Below, piece by piece: positions 33,829-42,200 of a stretch of 49,768 nt of DNA; within the stretch, counting starts at the first letter, position 1; each line of letters begins with the position of its first letter. The stretch spans positions 1 to 49,768 of the forward strand of contig CAITND010000206.1 of the NCBI GenBank assembly GCA_903893625.1, given 5' to 3'. The notes under the pieces were generated by a model. It worked only from the letters and a program-made list of their open reading frames with translations. It made no database searches and was not told the DNA's origin. A program made the position numbers and the translations under genes. The DNA comes from an uncultured Oscillatoriales cyanobacterium. GTDB lineage: Bacteria; Cyanobacteriota; Cyanobacteriia; Cyanobacteriales; Microcoleaceae.

Positions 33829-34422
33829 TTACCAAATTTCTGTTAAATCTAATATAAATCCTGGTAAGACATTTTCACCAGATAAACTCAAAGGTTGTTG
33901 TACAATTTCTATATTCTGGTTTTGGCGATAAATCGTAACAGTTTGATGTTTTCGGTCAATTAACCAACCTAAACGTACACCATTTTCTATATATTCTTGC
34001 ATTTTCTCTTGAAGTACATTCAAACTATCAGTTTTAGAGCGTAATTCTAAGACAAAATCAGGAGAAATGGGGGCAAAACTTTGTTGTTGTTCAGGAGTTA
34101 GTTGTTGCCATCGTTGGTGACATATCCAAGCAGCATCAGGAGAACGATCAGCACCATTAGGAAGATGAAACCCTGTGGAAGAATCAAAGGTTTTTCCCAA
34201 TTTAGTTTGATGATTCCATAACCAAAGTTGTCCGTTAATATCTGAATTTTTAGATCCGGTATCACTTCCTGTAGGGGGCATAACAATTAATTCTCCGGTA
34301 GCAGTACGTTCTAACTTTAAATCCCGGTTAGCGATCGCAATTTCCATAAATTGTTCAGGAGTTACGATTAATTGAACCGTTGAAGGAATATTAACAGGTA
34401 ATGTAGAAGATGATAATCCCAT
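33829..34422 (-). CDS. Uma2 family (DUF820) PD-(D/E)XK nuclease-like protein, copy 2
   Basis: A 197-aa protein starting at the ATG at 34422, which lies in the same context (CCCATAGTTTTATCCTTAAAC) as the start of copy 1; the longer in-frame start at 34455 would add MNINFKFKDKT and is less likely. It keeps 'SPDAAWICHQRW' and 'PDFVLELRSKTDSL'. The 3' ends and the start-proximal DNA of the two copies are nearly identical, with most differences in the middle. Confidence 0.9.
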   Translation of the reverse strand: MGLSSSTLPVNIPSTVQLIVTPEQFMEIAIANRDLKLERTATGELIVMPPTGSDTGSKNSDINGQLWLWNHQTKLGKTFDSSTGFHLPNGADRSPDAAWICHQRWQQLTPEQQQSFAPISPDFVLELRSKTDSLNVLQEKMQEYIENGVRLGWLIDRKHQTVTIYRQNQNIEIVQQPLSLSGENVLPGFILDLTEIW

Positions 34423-34458
34423 AGTTTTATCCTTAAACTTAAAGTTTATATTCAAGAA

Positions 34459-34805
34459 TCAATGATCGCTATAATGATAACGACCTTGTAAAAACTCTAT
34501 TCTATCTTCACTTACTAAGTAAACAATCCGATCTTTATCTGTAAGACGGCGTGGACTTTAGCATCTTGATATTTTAGGCGTTCTGGTTTTCCTGTCCCAT
34601 CAAAAGGGATACGTCCAATTTCTTCAACTAATGATAATAGACCTAAGGCAATTTTTCGATCAGTTTTAACCCAATAAGCTATATCTTCAAGAAACTGAGA
34701 ATCAAAAACCAGATCTCGTTTAATTCTACCTTTAGCTGGAAAAGTATTGGCTAATGATTCTTGGGGTTTTTCGCTTTCAGGCTGAGGCTTTTTCTTCTTC
34801 GCCAA
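34459..34805 (-). pseudogene. YoeB/Txe-type toxin gene broken by a small deletion
   Basis: The toxin frame (probable TTG start at 34803-34805, with AGGAG 7 bases upstream) reads 'RDLVFDSQFLEDIAYWVKTD' and 'PFDGTGKPERLKYQDAKV', standard YoeB sequence, then shifts at about 34549 and stops early. The other frame continues with 'RRLTDKDRIVYLVSEDRIEF' and 'GRYHYSDH', the exact C-terminal block with the catalytic RY.Y motif. Loss of about 4 bases, where 'WSRR' is usually coded, explains it. The toxin should be inactive. The antitoxin overlaps upstream by 29 bp. Confidence 0.82.
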
Positions 34806-35073
34806 GTCCAAACTCCTGACGTAATTTTTCAACAGTTTGAGGTTGATTAACTCCAGCTTTTGCACGCCCTAACGCAGCTAAAAGACGGGCTGCATTCTCA
34901 TGGGATTGAAACAAATAAACGGTTTCGATCAGACTTTCAAGTTCAGCCGTTGCAATCACAGAGACGCTTTCTAAACCTTCTCGATAAATTGTGATCGGTT
35001 GACGATTCAGAAGCACTTGATTGTAGATTGTCTCAAAATCTTTACAGGCTTGAGCATAATCGATTTCAGTCAT
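34777..35073 (-). CDS. Phd/YefM-type antitoxin
   Basis: A 98-aa antitoxin with an N-terminal Phd/YefM-like DNA-binding domain ('YAQACKDFETIYNQVLLNR', 'PITIYREGLESVSVIAT') and an acidic C-terminus for toxin binding. It precedes and overlaps the disrupted YoeB-type gene. It is intact and could still repress its own promoter or protect against the related YoeB at 47886-48143. Confidence 0.85.
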   Translation of the reverse strand: MTEIDYAQACKDFETIYNQVLLNRQPITIYREGLESVSVIATAELESLIETVYLFQSHENAARLLAALGRAKAGVNQPQTVEKLRQEFGLGEEEKASA

Positions 35074-35161
35074 AGTTTAGGAAAACCTGAATCAATATTC
35101 CTATTATAAACCCCCCTAAAACAAAAAAAAGGGGGGAGCAGGAAACCGAAAGATCAAAGTC

Positions 35162-35177
35162 CCCCTTATTAAAGGGG
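35162..35177 (-). terminator. Possible terminator hairpin downstream of ndhB
   Basis: On the minus strand, 12 bp past the ndhB stop, CCCCTTTAATAAGGGG can form a 6-bp stem. It is part of a CCCCCTTATTAAAGGGG-type sequence that is widely dispersed in cyanobacterial genomes, and it lacks a clean T-run, so its role is uncertain. Confidence 0.4.
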
Positions 35178-35189
35178 ATTTAGGGGGAT

Positions 35190-36758
35190 CTAATCTCGTT
35201 TAGCAATTAAAGGAGAGGTTGTCAGATGAGCAACGTTTTTGGTCTTCACCAATACGTTTTTAAACATCGGAGTATGGGTAATCGCATCCGATGATAAGGT
35301 AAATAACGGATTCGATAAAATACCCGATAACGAAGTAGCGACCAATGTTAAGACTAACCCGACTTGTAGAGGACGCATTCCAGGTAAATTCCATTGAATT
35401 GCTGGATAATTTTTTACCACGTCAGACATTTCTTGGGGTTCTTTTACCACCATCATTTTCACGACCCGAATGTAGTAATAAATCGAGATCACACTGGTAA
35501 CTAAACCCAATAAAACTAAGGCGTATAAACCCGCTTGCCAACCTGCCCAAAATAGGTAAATTTTGCCAAAAAATCCGGCTAACGGAGGAATACCGCCCAA
35601 GGATAATAGACAAATACTTAAACACAGGGTTAATAGGGGATCTTTTTGATATAATCCGCTATATTCACTAATCTGATCTGTTCCCGTTCTTAGGGAGAAT
35701 AGAATCACACAAATGAAGCCGCCTAAGTTCATAAATAGATAAATCAACAGGTAAAAAACCATGCTGGAATATCCCGCTTCTGTTCCGGCAATTAACCCAA
35801 TCATTACAAATCCCGCTTGGGCAATAGATGAATAGGCTAACATCCGTTTCATGCTGGTTTGAGCTAGAGCCACCACGTTCCCTAAAATCATACTCAGGAT
35901 CGCTAAAGCCATGAACACAAACCGCCATTCATCGGCAACGGAGGGAAAAGCGTTAATTAGTAAACGAATGGCTAGGGCAAATCCGGCGGTTTTGGAACCA
36001 ACGGATAAAAATGCTACAACGGGAGTCGGTGAACCTTCGTAAACGTCCGGTGTCCATTGGTGAAAAGGAACAGCAGAAATTTTAAAAGAAATTCCGGCAA
36101 TCACGAAAACTAAGGCAATGATAACGCCTAATGATTCACCATTTGATGTGGCTAAAACGTTGGCAATTTCTGTTAAATTGGTTTTGCCACCCGACAGTCC
36201 ATATAATAGGGATAAACCATAAAGAAATACGGCGGAACTGGCGGCTCCAATTAATAGATATTTCAACGCGGCTTCATTAGAACGGGGGTCACGTTTGGTA
36301 TATCCTGTTAATAGATAAGAGGAGATACTTAGGGTTTCTAAAGAAACAAAAATTGTGACTAATTCATTCGCCCCGGATAGGAACATCGCCCCTAATGTTG
36401 CGGTTAATAAAATGGCGATAAATTCTGCTAAGGCCGTTCCTGTCTGTTCAACGTAGCGAATAGACATTAAAATTGTCACGGCCGAAGACAGGGCAATAAT
36501 TCCCCGAAACACAATACTGAGATCATCGCCATTGAAACTTCCTAAAAAGGCGATGGTATTGGTCGTATCCCATTGAGTGTACAACACCCCAATAGAGATG
36601 AGTAAACCTGCGATCGCGGCATAGGGTGTCCATTGGGAAGATTGACTCCGCCCGACAATCAAATCACCGACTAACACCACCAGGATGGTGATAATTACGA
36701 TCCCCTCTGGCCAAATCATCCCAGCGTTCAACTGGGCTACAAGAGTCGAAAAATCCAT
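35190..36758 (-). CDS. ndhB: NAD(P)H-quinone oxidoreductase subunit 2 (NDH-1 subunit NdhB)
   Basis: A core membrane subunit of cyanobacterial NDH-1, which feeds electrons from ferredoxin to plastoquinone and serves respiration, cyclic electron flow and CO2 uptake. The 522-aa length fits the family. About 14 membrane helices cover the whole protein. Proton-antiporter-type signature residues appear in '[20 protein letters not shown]' and '[22 protein letters not shown]' (residues about 160-270), with the '[15 protein letters not shown]' helix near 310. It is a single gene with no other ndh genes adjacent, as usual for ndhB in cyanobacteria. Confidence 0.97.
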   Translation of the reverse strand: MDFSTLVAQLNAGMIWPEGIVIITILVVLVGDLIVGRSQSSQWTPYAAIAGLLISIGVLYTQWDTTNTIAFLGSFNGDDLSIVFRGIIALSSAVTILMSIRYVEQTGTALAEFIAILLTATLGAMFLSGANELVTIFVSLETLSISSYLLTGYTKRDPRSNEAALKYLLIGAASSAVFLYGLSLLYGLSGGKTNLTEIANVLATSNGESLGVIIALVFVIAGISFKISAVPFHQWTPDVYEGSPTPVVAFLSVGSKTAGFALAIRLLINAFPSVADEWRFVFMALAILSMILGNVVALAQTSMKRMLAYSSIAQAGFVMIGLIAGTEAGYSSMVFYLLIYLFMNLGGFICVILFSLRTGTDQISEYSGLYQKDPLLTLCLSICLLSLGGIPPLAGFFGKIYLFWAGWQAGLYALVLLGLVTSVISIYYYIRVVKMMVVKEPQEMSDVVKNYPAIQWNLPGMRPLQVGLVLTLVATSLSGILSNPLFTLSSDAITHTPMFKNVLVKTKNVAHLTTSPLIAKRD

Positions 36759-36930
36759 AGTCTAACCTAAATGGATGATACCGTTTACAATTGATGGGAC
36801 TTTGAGAATTACGCTCAATTCCCAATAATTTGCCCACTTTTTAACATCAGCTTAAGGATAGCAGACAGGGGCATCCGTTGTCGGTTAATAGCCAACAGAG
36901 CCTAAAGTCCGCAGATCTGAAATTCTTAAT

Positions 36931-37530
36931 TTAACTATGAATTCTCGGCTGTGGATATAAGGTTGATAATAATTGACTTTCTACGGTTGCTAATTCCTCT
37001 AATCGTTCTGTAACAATTTCTTGATCAAAATAGGTTGTTGCTAATACCCAATAAATCCCATAATGTCTGGCTTCCGATGCCATTAACCCGCGATAAAATT
37101 TAGCGAGTTCAGGATCAGGACAATATTGAGATAATAATCCTAAACGTTCATGACTTCGGGCTTCAATTAAGCCTGAAACTAATAATAAATCTAACATTCT
37201 TTGGGGTTCAGTCCTTCGTGCTTGTTGATTTAAACTAGCGCCATAGGGCGGTGCTGATAAGGGAGCTAAAGCAACTCCTCGCCGTTCTAACCATTGATTC
37301 ACTTGTTCAAAATGTTCTAATTCTTCTTTTGCGATCGCGGTTAATTCTTTAATTAATTTTACACTGGAAGGATAGCGAAACATTAAGTTAATCGCAACTC
37401 CGGCGGCTTTGCGTTCACAGTGGGAATGATCCAGTAAAATAGTATCTAAATTAGCGATCGCTTGTTCAACCCAAGCTTGAGAAGTTGGGGTTTTCAGAAA
37501 TTTTATTTTAGGTAAGGTTTCAGCCGTCAT
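36931..37530 (-). CDS. miaE: tRNA-(ms2io6A)-hydroxylase MiaE
   Basis: MiaE is a non-haem di-iron monooxygenase that hydroxylates 2-methylthio-N6-isopentenyl-adenosine at position 37 of tRNA. The 199-aa protein starts at the ATG at 37530 (a TTG four codons upstream is unlikely). It has the ferritin-like four-helix bundle with iron ligands in 'LLDHSHCERKAAG', 'AKEELEHFEQVNQWL' (EELEH), 'LIEARSHERL' and 'ASEARHYGIY'. All expected Glu/His ligands are present. Confidence 0.95.
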   Translation of the reverse strand: MTAETLPKIKFLKTPTSQAWVEQAIANLDTILLDHSHCERKAAGVAINLMFRYPSSVKLIKELTAIAKEELEHFEQVNQWLERRGVALAPLSAPPYGASLNQQARRTEPQRMLDLLLVSGLIEARSHERLGLLSQYCPDPELAKFYRGLMASEARHYGIYWVLATTYFDQEIVTERLEELATVESQLLSTLYPQPRIHS

Positions 37531-37697
37531 AACTAAAATCAATGGTGATTAAATCGTTTTTTTATATTATATCTTTAATATTATAATAACTACAAGCCCC
37601 TTTCTGTTCACACCAAGTTTTGCGATTTTTTTGTGTCTTTGTGTCTTTGTGGTTAAATGAGGCTTAACCCTGGTCAAGATACCCGCAAAAACTGCTA

Positions 37698-37761
37698 TAA
37701 CCCTTAACTTTCGGCAATTCGATCTAACCTTTCTCGAATAGCCAAATTAAAAAGCGATCGC
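37698..37761. repeat. Copy of the 3' end of the ABC1/UbiB-like gene (64 bp), left flank of VapBC module
   Basis: I align 60 of 64 bases with 38589-38652, which is the last part of the ABC1/UbiB-like gene. It still encodes, in isolation, the C-terminal RSLFNLAIRERLDRIAES. Both copies end in a HIP1 site (GCGATCGC). The two repeats stand in direct orientation 891 bp apart and bracket the VapBC-like module. Confidence 0.92.
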
Positions 37762-37830
37762 TGATTCTTGACTAACTCCAATAAAATTGTTAAAATTAAA
37801 ATCAAGATAGTATTGAGGTTGAATTGCATA

Positions 37831-38169
37831 ATGGTAACTAACTCTCCTCCCCTAATCAGTCCGGTTAATAAAGTTAAATATGAAGTGGGTATCAAAAGAC
37901 TCAAAAATGGGAAATATCAAACCTTTGTTTTAGACTATCCCAGTTTAAAAGCATCAGCTAATAGCAAAGATGAAGCACTCCTAAAATTATCTCACCGTCT
38001 CCAGGCATTTTTTAAGGATACAGAAATTATTCAATTAGAAATTGAAATTAATAAACCTGAAGATCCTTGGATGAAATTTGCAGGAATGTTTAAGGATGAT
38101 CCTCAGTTTGATGAATTTTTACAAGCTATTCAAGATTATCGAAATGAAATTGATGCAGAGGAGGAATAA
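37831..38169 (+). CDS. VapB-type antitoxin with HicB-like N-terminus
   Basis: A 112-aa protein starting at the ATG at 37831 (MVTNSPPLIS); longer in-frame starts run through AT-rich low-complexity sequence. The N-terminal part ('YEVGIKRLKNGKYQTFVLDYPSL') looks like the HicB partial RNase H fold. The C-terminal part ('DPWMKFAGMFKDDPQFDEFL', 'YRNEID') is the pattern of PIN-toxin antitoxins (DPLLxxxGxFKDDPxFDE). The stop shares one base with the toxin ATG (TAATG). Confidence 0.85.
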   Translation: MVTNSPPLISPVNKVKYEVGIKRLKNGKYQTFVLDYPSLKASANSKDEALLKLSHRLQAFFKDTEIIQLEIEINKPEDPWMKFAGMFKDDPQFDEFLQAIQDYRNEIDAEEE

Positions 38170-38591
38170 TGGTGAGTTTATGGATTTTAGATACGGATCA
38201 TATCTCTTTATTTCAGAGAGAGCATCCTCAAGTTGTTGCGAGGTTAAGCCGCATTAATCCCAATCATCGTGCGGTTACGATTATTACTGTAGAAGGACAA
38301 ATTAAAGGACGGTTAAAAGTTATTAATGATGCTAAAACAGTTGATAGTTTAGGAAAAGCCTATGTAAACTTTAGGGAAACATTGGAATTTTTTAATAGTA
38401 TTCATGTCCTTGATTTTGATCAAGAAGCTTGTAATTATTATACAGAATTAAAACGTCAGAAAATTAGAATAGGAACACAAGATTTAAAAATTGCTTCTAT
38501 TGTTCTCTCTCAACAAGGAATTTTAGTTACTCGTAACCGCAAAGATTTTGAAAAAATAGCGAATTTATTAATAGAAGATTGGACAGTTTAA
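38169..38591 (+). CDS. vapC: VapC-type PIN-domain ribonuclease toxin
   Basis: A 140-aa PIN domain with the acidic active site visible: 'WILDTDHISLFQ' (Asp), 'ITVEGQIKGRL' (Glu) and 'RIGTQDLKIASIVLSQ' (Asp), followed by 'LVTRNRKDFEKI'. Members cleave tRNA or rRNA when freed from the antitoxin. The gene appears intact. Its TAA lies inside the right-hand 64-bp repeat, three bases before the stop of the convergent ABC1/UbiB-like gene. Confidence 0.92.
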   Translation: MVSLWILDTDHISLFQREHPQVVARLSRINPNHRAVTIITVEGQIKGRLKVINDAKTVDSLGKAYVNFRETLEFFNSIHVLDFDQEACNYYTELKRQKIRIGTQDLKIASIVLSQQGILVTRNRKDFEKIANLLIEDWTV

Positions 38592-38652
38592 CCCTTAACT
38601 TTCTGCAATTCGATCTAAGCGTTCTCGAATAGCCAAATTAAAGAGCGATCGC
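38589..38652. repeat. 3' end of the ABC1/UbiB-like gene: right copy of the 64-bp flanking repeat
   Basis: This is the in-gene copy that matches 37698-37761 at about 60 of 64 positions. It contains the real C-terminal codons and stop of the kinase-like gene and ends in a HIP1 site. Together the copies look like an attachment-site or recombination duplication around the VapBC module. Confidence 0.92.
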
Positions 38653-40274
38653 ACAGACATCCATAACCCAAATAATGATAAAACCAATACAAAAACCGCC
38701 CATCCTTGATAATTTCCTATTAATAAAATCGCCCCAGCAATTAAAGTAAAACCTGTCCAACAGATATAAATTAAAGTTTTGATGGCTAAATTAATCCGTC
38801 TTAAGGCGCGATCACTTTCCACAGACCTGACCCGAATTTGTAACTCTCCTTCTTCCAAACGTTCTTCTAAACGACGTATTAACACCTCGGCTTTACTCGG
38901 TTGTTGTAATCTAAACTTAATAAAATCTCGCGCCTGTTTTGCTAATTCTCCGACTAAATTACCCCGTCCTTGAGAAATCGTTAAACTCTTGACAAAGGGT
39001 TCAGCGCAAGCGACTAAACTATATTTAGGGTCTAAAGTTCTGGCTAGACCATCCAAGGTGGTTAAAGACTTTAAAATAAACATCATTTGTGCAGGTAAAC
39101 GGAAGGGTTGCTGCTCAAACATAATATAAATTTCTTCTTTAATTTGATTAAACATCTGAAAATCAACGGGTTTTTCTGTAAATTCTTCTAATAAAAACTT
39201 TACCATTTTTCTCACGGGTTTCATGTCAGATATGGGTTCAATTAATCCAATATCAACTAAAGTAGTTAATACGACATCGGTATCTTTTTTTAAAACGGCA
39301 AAAAAAGCTTTAATCATCTTATCTTTAGCTAACGCTTTGACTTCTGCCATCATGCCAAAATCATAAAAAATTAAATTCCCATCGACACTAACCGCAATAT
39401 TTCCAGGGTGAGGGTCGGCTTGGAAAAATCCATCTTGAAGAATTTGTTTTAAATAACAACAAATTCCTAATTGATTGATCCGTTTTAAATCAATTCCACA
39501 GGCTAATAATTGGTTTCGATCATCAGCTTTAATACCGGGCAAATATTGCATCGTCAAAACTTTATGGGTGGTATATTTCCAATAGACTTGAGGAACTATA
39601 ATGCCGGGATAATTTTTAAAATTGTCTCGAAATCTATCGGCATTTTTCCCTTCTTTAATATAATCAATTTCTTGATATAAAATCATGAAAAATTCATTAT
39701 ATAACTCATCAAGATTATAAAGCTTTGACCAACTAAAATTCCGTTGACAAAACTGAATCATTCGCCGGACTGCTTGCATATCTAAATCAAACAATTGTTT
39801 TAACCCTGGACGCTGCACTTTGACAATTACATCTTCTCCGGTATGCAGTCTAGCTTTATGCACTTGTCCTAAACTGGCGGCAGCTAAAGGTTGTTCATCA
39901 AAATCTCGATATAATGTAAATAAAGAATTGCCTAATTCGGCTTCAATAATAGCGACAGCTTGATCGGTACTAAAGGGAGGAACTTGATCCTGTAATTTCT
40001 CTAATTCTTCAACATATTCTAAGGGTAAAATATCGGCTCGTGTTGATAAAGCTTGCCCAATTTTAATAAAAGTCGGCCCTAAATCTAACATGGTTTTAAC
40101 TAACCAACGGGCTCGTTTTCGTTTCTGTCCAGAGGTATTATTAGCAAGGCTTCTATCCCACCATAAAAAGAACATAAACATTCCGCAGGCAGTGAACACA
40201 TCCAATTGTCGAGTCAATGGAGAATATCGAGTTCGCTGCCAACGAAGCGGTTTAGAATCAATTTGAGTGAGCAT
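38595..40274 (-). CDS. ABC1/AarF/UbiB family atypical kinase
   Basis: A 559-aa protein kinase-like ATPase. Family motifs are all present: 'GPTFIKIGQALSTRADILP' (KxGQ), 'AAASLGQVHKA' (the A-rich loop replacing the glycine loop), 'FQADPHPGNIAV' (catalytic loop) and 'IFYDFGMM' (DFG). Two C-terminal hydrophobic helices (about 505-545) anchor it in a membrane. In cyanobacteria and plastids such proteins affect plastoquinone, tocopherol or carotenoid levels; the substrate is unknown. Its last 64 bases are duplicated beyond the neighbouring VapBC module. Confidence 0.94.
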   Translation of the reverse strand: MLTQIDSKPLRWQRTRYSPLTRQLDVFTACGMFMFFLWWDRSLANNTSGQKRKRARWLVKTMLDLGPTFIKIGQALSTRADILPLEYVEELEKLQDQVPPFSTDQAVAIIEAELGNSLFTLYRDFDEQPLAAASLGQVHKARLHTGEDVIVKVQRPGLKQLFDLDMQAVRRMIQFCQRNFSWSKLYNLDELYNEFFMILYQEIDYIKEGKNADRFRDNFKNYPGIIVPQVYWKYTTHKVLTMQYLPGIKADDRNQLLACGIDLKRINQLGICCYLKQILQDGFFQADPHPGNIAVSVDGNLIFYDFGMMAEVKALAKDKMIKAFFAVLKKDTDVVLTTLVDIGLIEPISDMKPVRKMVKFLLEEFTEKPVDFQMFNQIKEEIYIMFEQQPFRLPAQMMFILKSLTTLDGLARTLDPKYSLVACAEPFVKSLTISQGRGNLVGELAKQARDFIKFRLQQPSKAEVLIRRLEERLEEGELQIRVRSVESDRALRRINLAIKTLIYICWTGFTLIAGAILLIGNYQGWAVFVLVLSLFGLWMSVRSLFNLAIRERLDRIAES

Positions 40275-40340
40275 GGGAAATAATAAGATGAGAATGAATA
40301 AAATTAAAATTTTTAGAAGTAGGTTTTTACATTCCGACTC

Positions 40341-41987
40341 TTAAGTTTTAATTGAGAATTTTCGAGTTAAGGCACTGCGGGGTAAAACACGCTGAACTTC
40401 TGCAACAGTTGTGGCACCAGTTGTTACTTTTTCTATCGCGGCAATGCGGAAGGATAAAAAGCCTGTTTCATGCAAATAACGATGTAATTCTGTCAAGGTT
40501 CCTTCATAAATAATTTGACGAATTCGATCATCAACAGTTAATAATTCTACAATTGCTTCTCGCCCTGAATAGCCTGAATAAAAACAGTTAGAACAGCCTC
40601 GACCTTTGCGCCAACTGTCGGGATTTGCCTGTTTTAATTCTAACCCTAAAACGTCTAAATCCATCGCTGTCGGGGTGTAAGGTTCCGCACAGTGGGGACA
40701 CACGCGGCGGGTTAACCGTTGTCCGACAATTCCTAATAAGGCATCACTAATTAACCCTGGATCTGGGCCAATATCTTTTAACCGGGGAATTGCACCAATA
40801 GCATCGTTTGTATGCAGGGTTGTTAACACTAAATGACCTGTTAATGCGGCACGAACGGCGGTATCTGCGGTATCTCGATCGCGGATTTCTCCCACCATAA
40901 TAATATCAGGATCTTGTCGCAAAATAGCGCGTAATCCCGCAGCAAATGTCATCCCTGCGCGTTCATGAACTTGAGTTTGAGTAATCCCTGGTAAAACATA
41001 TTCAACGGGATCTTCAACCGTTACAACATTAACATTTTCTGTAGCAACGGCTAACAAACTATTATAAAGGGTACTGGTTTTTCCTGACCCCGTTGGCCCG
41101 GTAAAAATAATCATTCCTTGGGGTTGACACAGCCAACTTTTATAGATATTTAATGTGGTTTCTGAAAAGCCTAAATCCTGTAATCCCGAAAAGGGATTTT
41201 CTTGGGGTAATAATCGAATTACCGCTTTTTCTCCCCCGACACAAGGAAGGGTACTAACACGCATATCGAGGGAAACTTCTAAGTCTTGTTCGGAGACATA
41301 ATTCTCTCCAATTCTACCATCTTGGGGGCGACGACTTTCGGCAATATCCATGTTAGACATAACTTTAATTGCCACAATTACTTTCCGTCCAATATCCGAG
41401 GGTAATAGGGTAATATTGCGAAGTAAACCATCAATTCGGTAGCGAACTCTTAAGCCATCTTTGGAAGGTTCTAAATGAATATCACTGGCACGATTTCTTA
41501 AGGCTCCCGAAATTAATGTTTTAATTCGAGTTAATTGATCGGCTGCTTTTGATAAATATAATTCTGTGGTTTCACTAACATTTTCCGATTCTAATTCCCC
41601 GGTTAATGGGTTAATTAAAGGGGTGGAAGTAATCCGATGAGGATCAAGATGTTGGGCATGATACCAAGCTCGATAACTTTTATCATCAATAGGGATAATT
41701 TTAATATCGGAAAAAGTGCGATCGCCCATCATTCTAAGGGCATCCATTGAGACTTCTACCGGACATCCTAAATAATAACAATTTCGCCATAATAATAACG
41801 GAATAACTGGGGGTAAAATATTCCGTTCTGGAAATTCTCGGAAAAATCGGAAACTGACATCCCGATCCAATAATTTTAGGTTCAAAATTCTCTGTTCATC
41901 GACTAAATTTTTTAACGCTTGTTCACAGGTAATACTCTGGTTCCTCAGTTGTTGCCAAGCGGATAAAACGGGTGTTGTTGCAGTCAT
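40341..41987 (-). CDS. GspE/PilB-type secretion or type IV pilus ATPase
   Basis: A 548-aa hexameric ATPase. Walker A is GPTGSGKTSTLYN (near 305), the Asp box 'DPDIIMVGEIRDRDTAD' follows at about 370, Walker B-like and His-box 'TGHLVLTTLHTNDA' at about 400, and the tetracysteine zinc site is 'CPHC' plus 'GCSNCFYSGYSGREA'. The N-terminal domain is short compared with PilB proteins of about 670 residues. It may be a second GspE/PilB paralogue (slr0079-like) and not the main pilus extension motor. No pil or gsp genes are adjacent. Confidence 0.93.
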   Translation of the reverse strand: MTATTPVLSAWQQLRNQSITCEQALKNLVDEQRILNLKLLDRDVSFRFFREFPERNILPPVIPLLLWRNCYYLGCPVEVSMDALRMMGDRTFSDIKIIPIDDKSYRAWYHAQHLDPHRITSTPLINPLTGELESENVSETTELYLSKAADQLTRIKTLISGALRNRASDIHLEPSKDGLRVRYRIDGLLRNITLLPSDIGRKVIVAIKVMSNMDIAESRRPQDGRIGENYVSEQDLEVSLDMRVSTLPCVGGEKAVIRLLPQENPFSGLQDLGFSETTLNIYKSWLCQPQGMIIFTGPTGSGKTSTLYNSLLAVATENVNVVTVEDPVEYVLPGITQTQVHERAGMTFAAGLRAILRQDPDIIMVGEIRDRDTADTAVRAALTGHLVLTTLHTNDAIGAIPRLKDIGPDPGLISDALLGIVGQRLTRRVCPHCAEPYTPTAMDLDVLGLELKQANPDSWRKGRGCSNCFYSGYSGREAIVELLTVDDRIRQIIYEGTLTELHRYLHETGFLSFRIAAIEKVTTGATTVAEVQRVLPRSALTRKFSIKT

Positions 41988-42200
41988 GGGGTTAGCACTG
42001 GGATGAATGTGATGAGATTGAAACTTGAGTTGAGAAATACTTAGACACCAATCGATCCTCTACAATAATTATAGAGGGAAGGAATATTTTTTAAACTTTT
42101 TTAACGTCAATTCTTCTTATCTGTATCAAGAGTACACAAATAATGGATAATAGAGAATGAACTCGCATCTGGCAATGTTATTCGCTCAACTGTTCAGCTT

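Noticed and set aside
37704-37904. Minus-strand 66-codon frame ending RSLFNLAIRERLDRIAES
   Set aside because: Its end is only the duplicated 3' end of the ABC1/UbiB-like gene; the rest is opposite the VapB leader and has no homologue-like character.
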